Positions 22,538-22,658 of a stretch of 22,658 nucleotides of DNA are shown one piece after another (within the stretch, counting starts at the first letter, position 1; each line of letters begins with the position of its first letter). A program made the translations under genes and the position numbers. The stretch lies in NCBI GenBank assembly GCA_008501735.1, contig QQUF01000020.1:1-22658 (forward strand), written 5' to 3'. Origin of the DNA: Calditrichota bacterium (GTDB taxonomy: Bacteria; CLD3). A model generated the notes under the pieces. It saw nothing but the letters and a program-made list of their open reading frames with translations. It was not told where the DNA came from and made no database searches.

Positions 22538-22598
22538 GTTTTGTGAAAAAATATTTCTGTTTTAAGTTTTTACTTAAATGTAAAAAACAGAGAATTTT

Positions 22599-22658
22599 AT
22601 GCCTTACAAAACCATTTCTAAAATCGCATCTGGAACATTCGGAACAGTTTACAAAGTT
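22599..22658 (+). CDS. N-terminus of a second Ser/Thr kinase of the same family (partial, runs off the window)
   Basis: The 20 visible residues start MPYKTISKIASGTFGTV and align without gaps to MTYEIISKIASGTYGTV of the 16846 protein, including the kinase glycine-rich loop. The upstream sequence (GAGAATTTTATG) matches the weakly SD-like context of that gene (AAGAACTTTATG). A short palindrome TTTAAGTTTTTACTTAAA lies 20-40 bases upstream (22561-22578). By homology it is probably another kinase/sigma-54 activator fusion, but only the kinase start is visible. Confidence 0.85.
   Translation, partial: MPYKTISKIASGTFGTVYKV

Noticed and set aside
1-22658. tRNA, rRNA, integrase or prophage genes
   Set aside because: No cloverleaf, rRNA segment or phage-like protein was seen.

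Overview
The window is low-GC DNA, probably from the FCB side of the bacterial tree (Bacteroidota, Chlorobiota/Ignavibacteriota or relatives). I infer this from five long secreted proteins ending in a type IX secretion (T9SS, type A) sorting domain with the [10 protein letters not shown] motif, a sixth related protein with the same tail, and the base composition. I cannot name the species.

Layout. Bases 1-281 hold the tail of a sigma-54 activator with a Fis-type helix-turn-helix. From 684 to 14590 there are five paralogous secreted FG-GAP beta-propeller proteins, one with 14 repeats and four with 7. They are followed by a YWTD (LDL-receptor class B-like) six-repeat propeller protein with the same C-terminal modules (14773-16230). 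A GNAT acetyltransferase faces them on the minus strand (16265-16741). A 1664-residue Ser/Thr kinase / AAA ATPase / TPR / GAF / sigma-54 activator fusion occupies 16846-21840. After it come a second regulated unit (22096-22481, two small membrane-associated proteins) and the first 20 codons of another kinase of the same family at the right edge.

Regulation is the most striking part. Each of the five FG-GAP genes is preceded by the same DNA layout: two 18-bp inverted repeats of type TGTACTGA-N2-TCAGTACA spaced exactly 28 bp, a third asymmetric 18-bp site about 80 bp further on, and a -24/-12 (sigma-54) promoter TGGCAC[G/A]-N4-TTG[A/G] starting 80 or 81 bp after that site. Downstream of the kinase-activator the layout recurs with a different operator sequence (CGTAAC-N6-GTTACG). 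In both cases an activator gene sits directly upstream of the operators. I infer a set of parallel kinase/sigma-54 circuits, each with its own DNA-binding specificity and its own extracytoplasmic targets.

Between the sigma-54 promoter and four of the FG-GAP genes lies a conserved gene for a 42-43 residue single-pass membrane protein starting MPYK or MSYK. More distant MPYK proteins occur at 6924 and 22353. They are easily missed because of their size. Each of the four first-type genes is preceded by a conserved RNA hairpin directly upstream of its ribosome binding site.

The array has clearly grown by recombination. A 931-bp stretch is repeated inside the first gene, and an 820-bp block (gene end, terminator, operators, promoter, micropeptide, signal peptide) is identical before genes four and five. 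The C-terminal modules are nearly uniform, while the propellers diverge.
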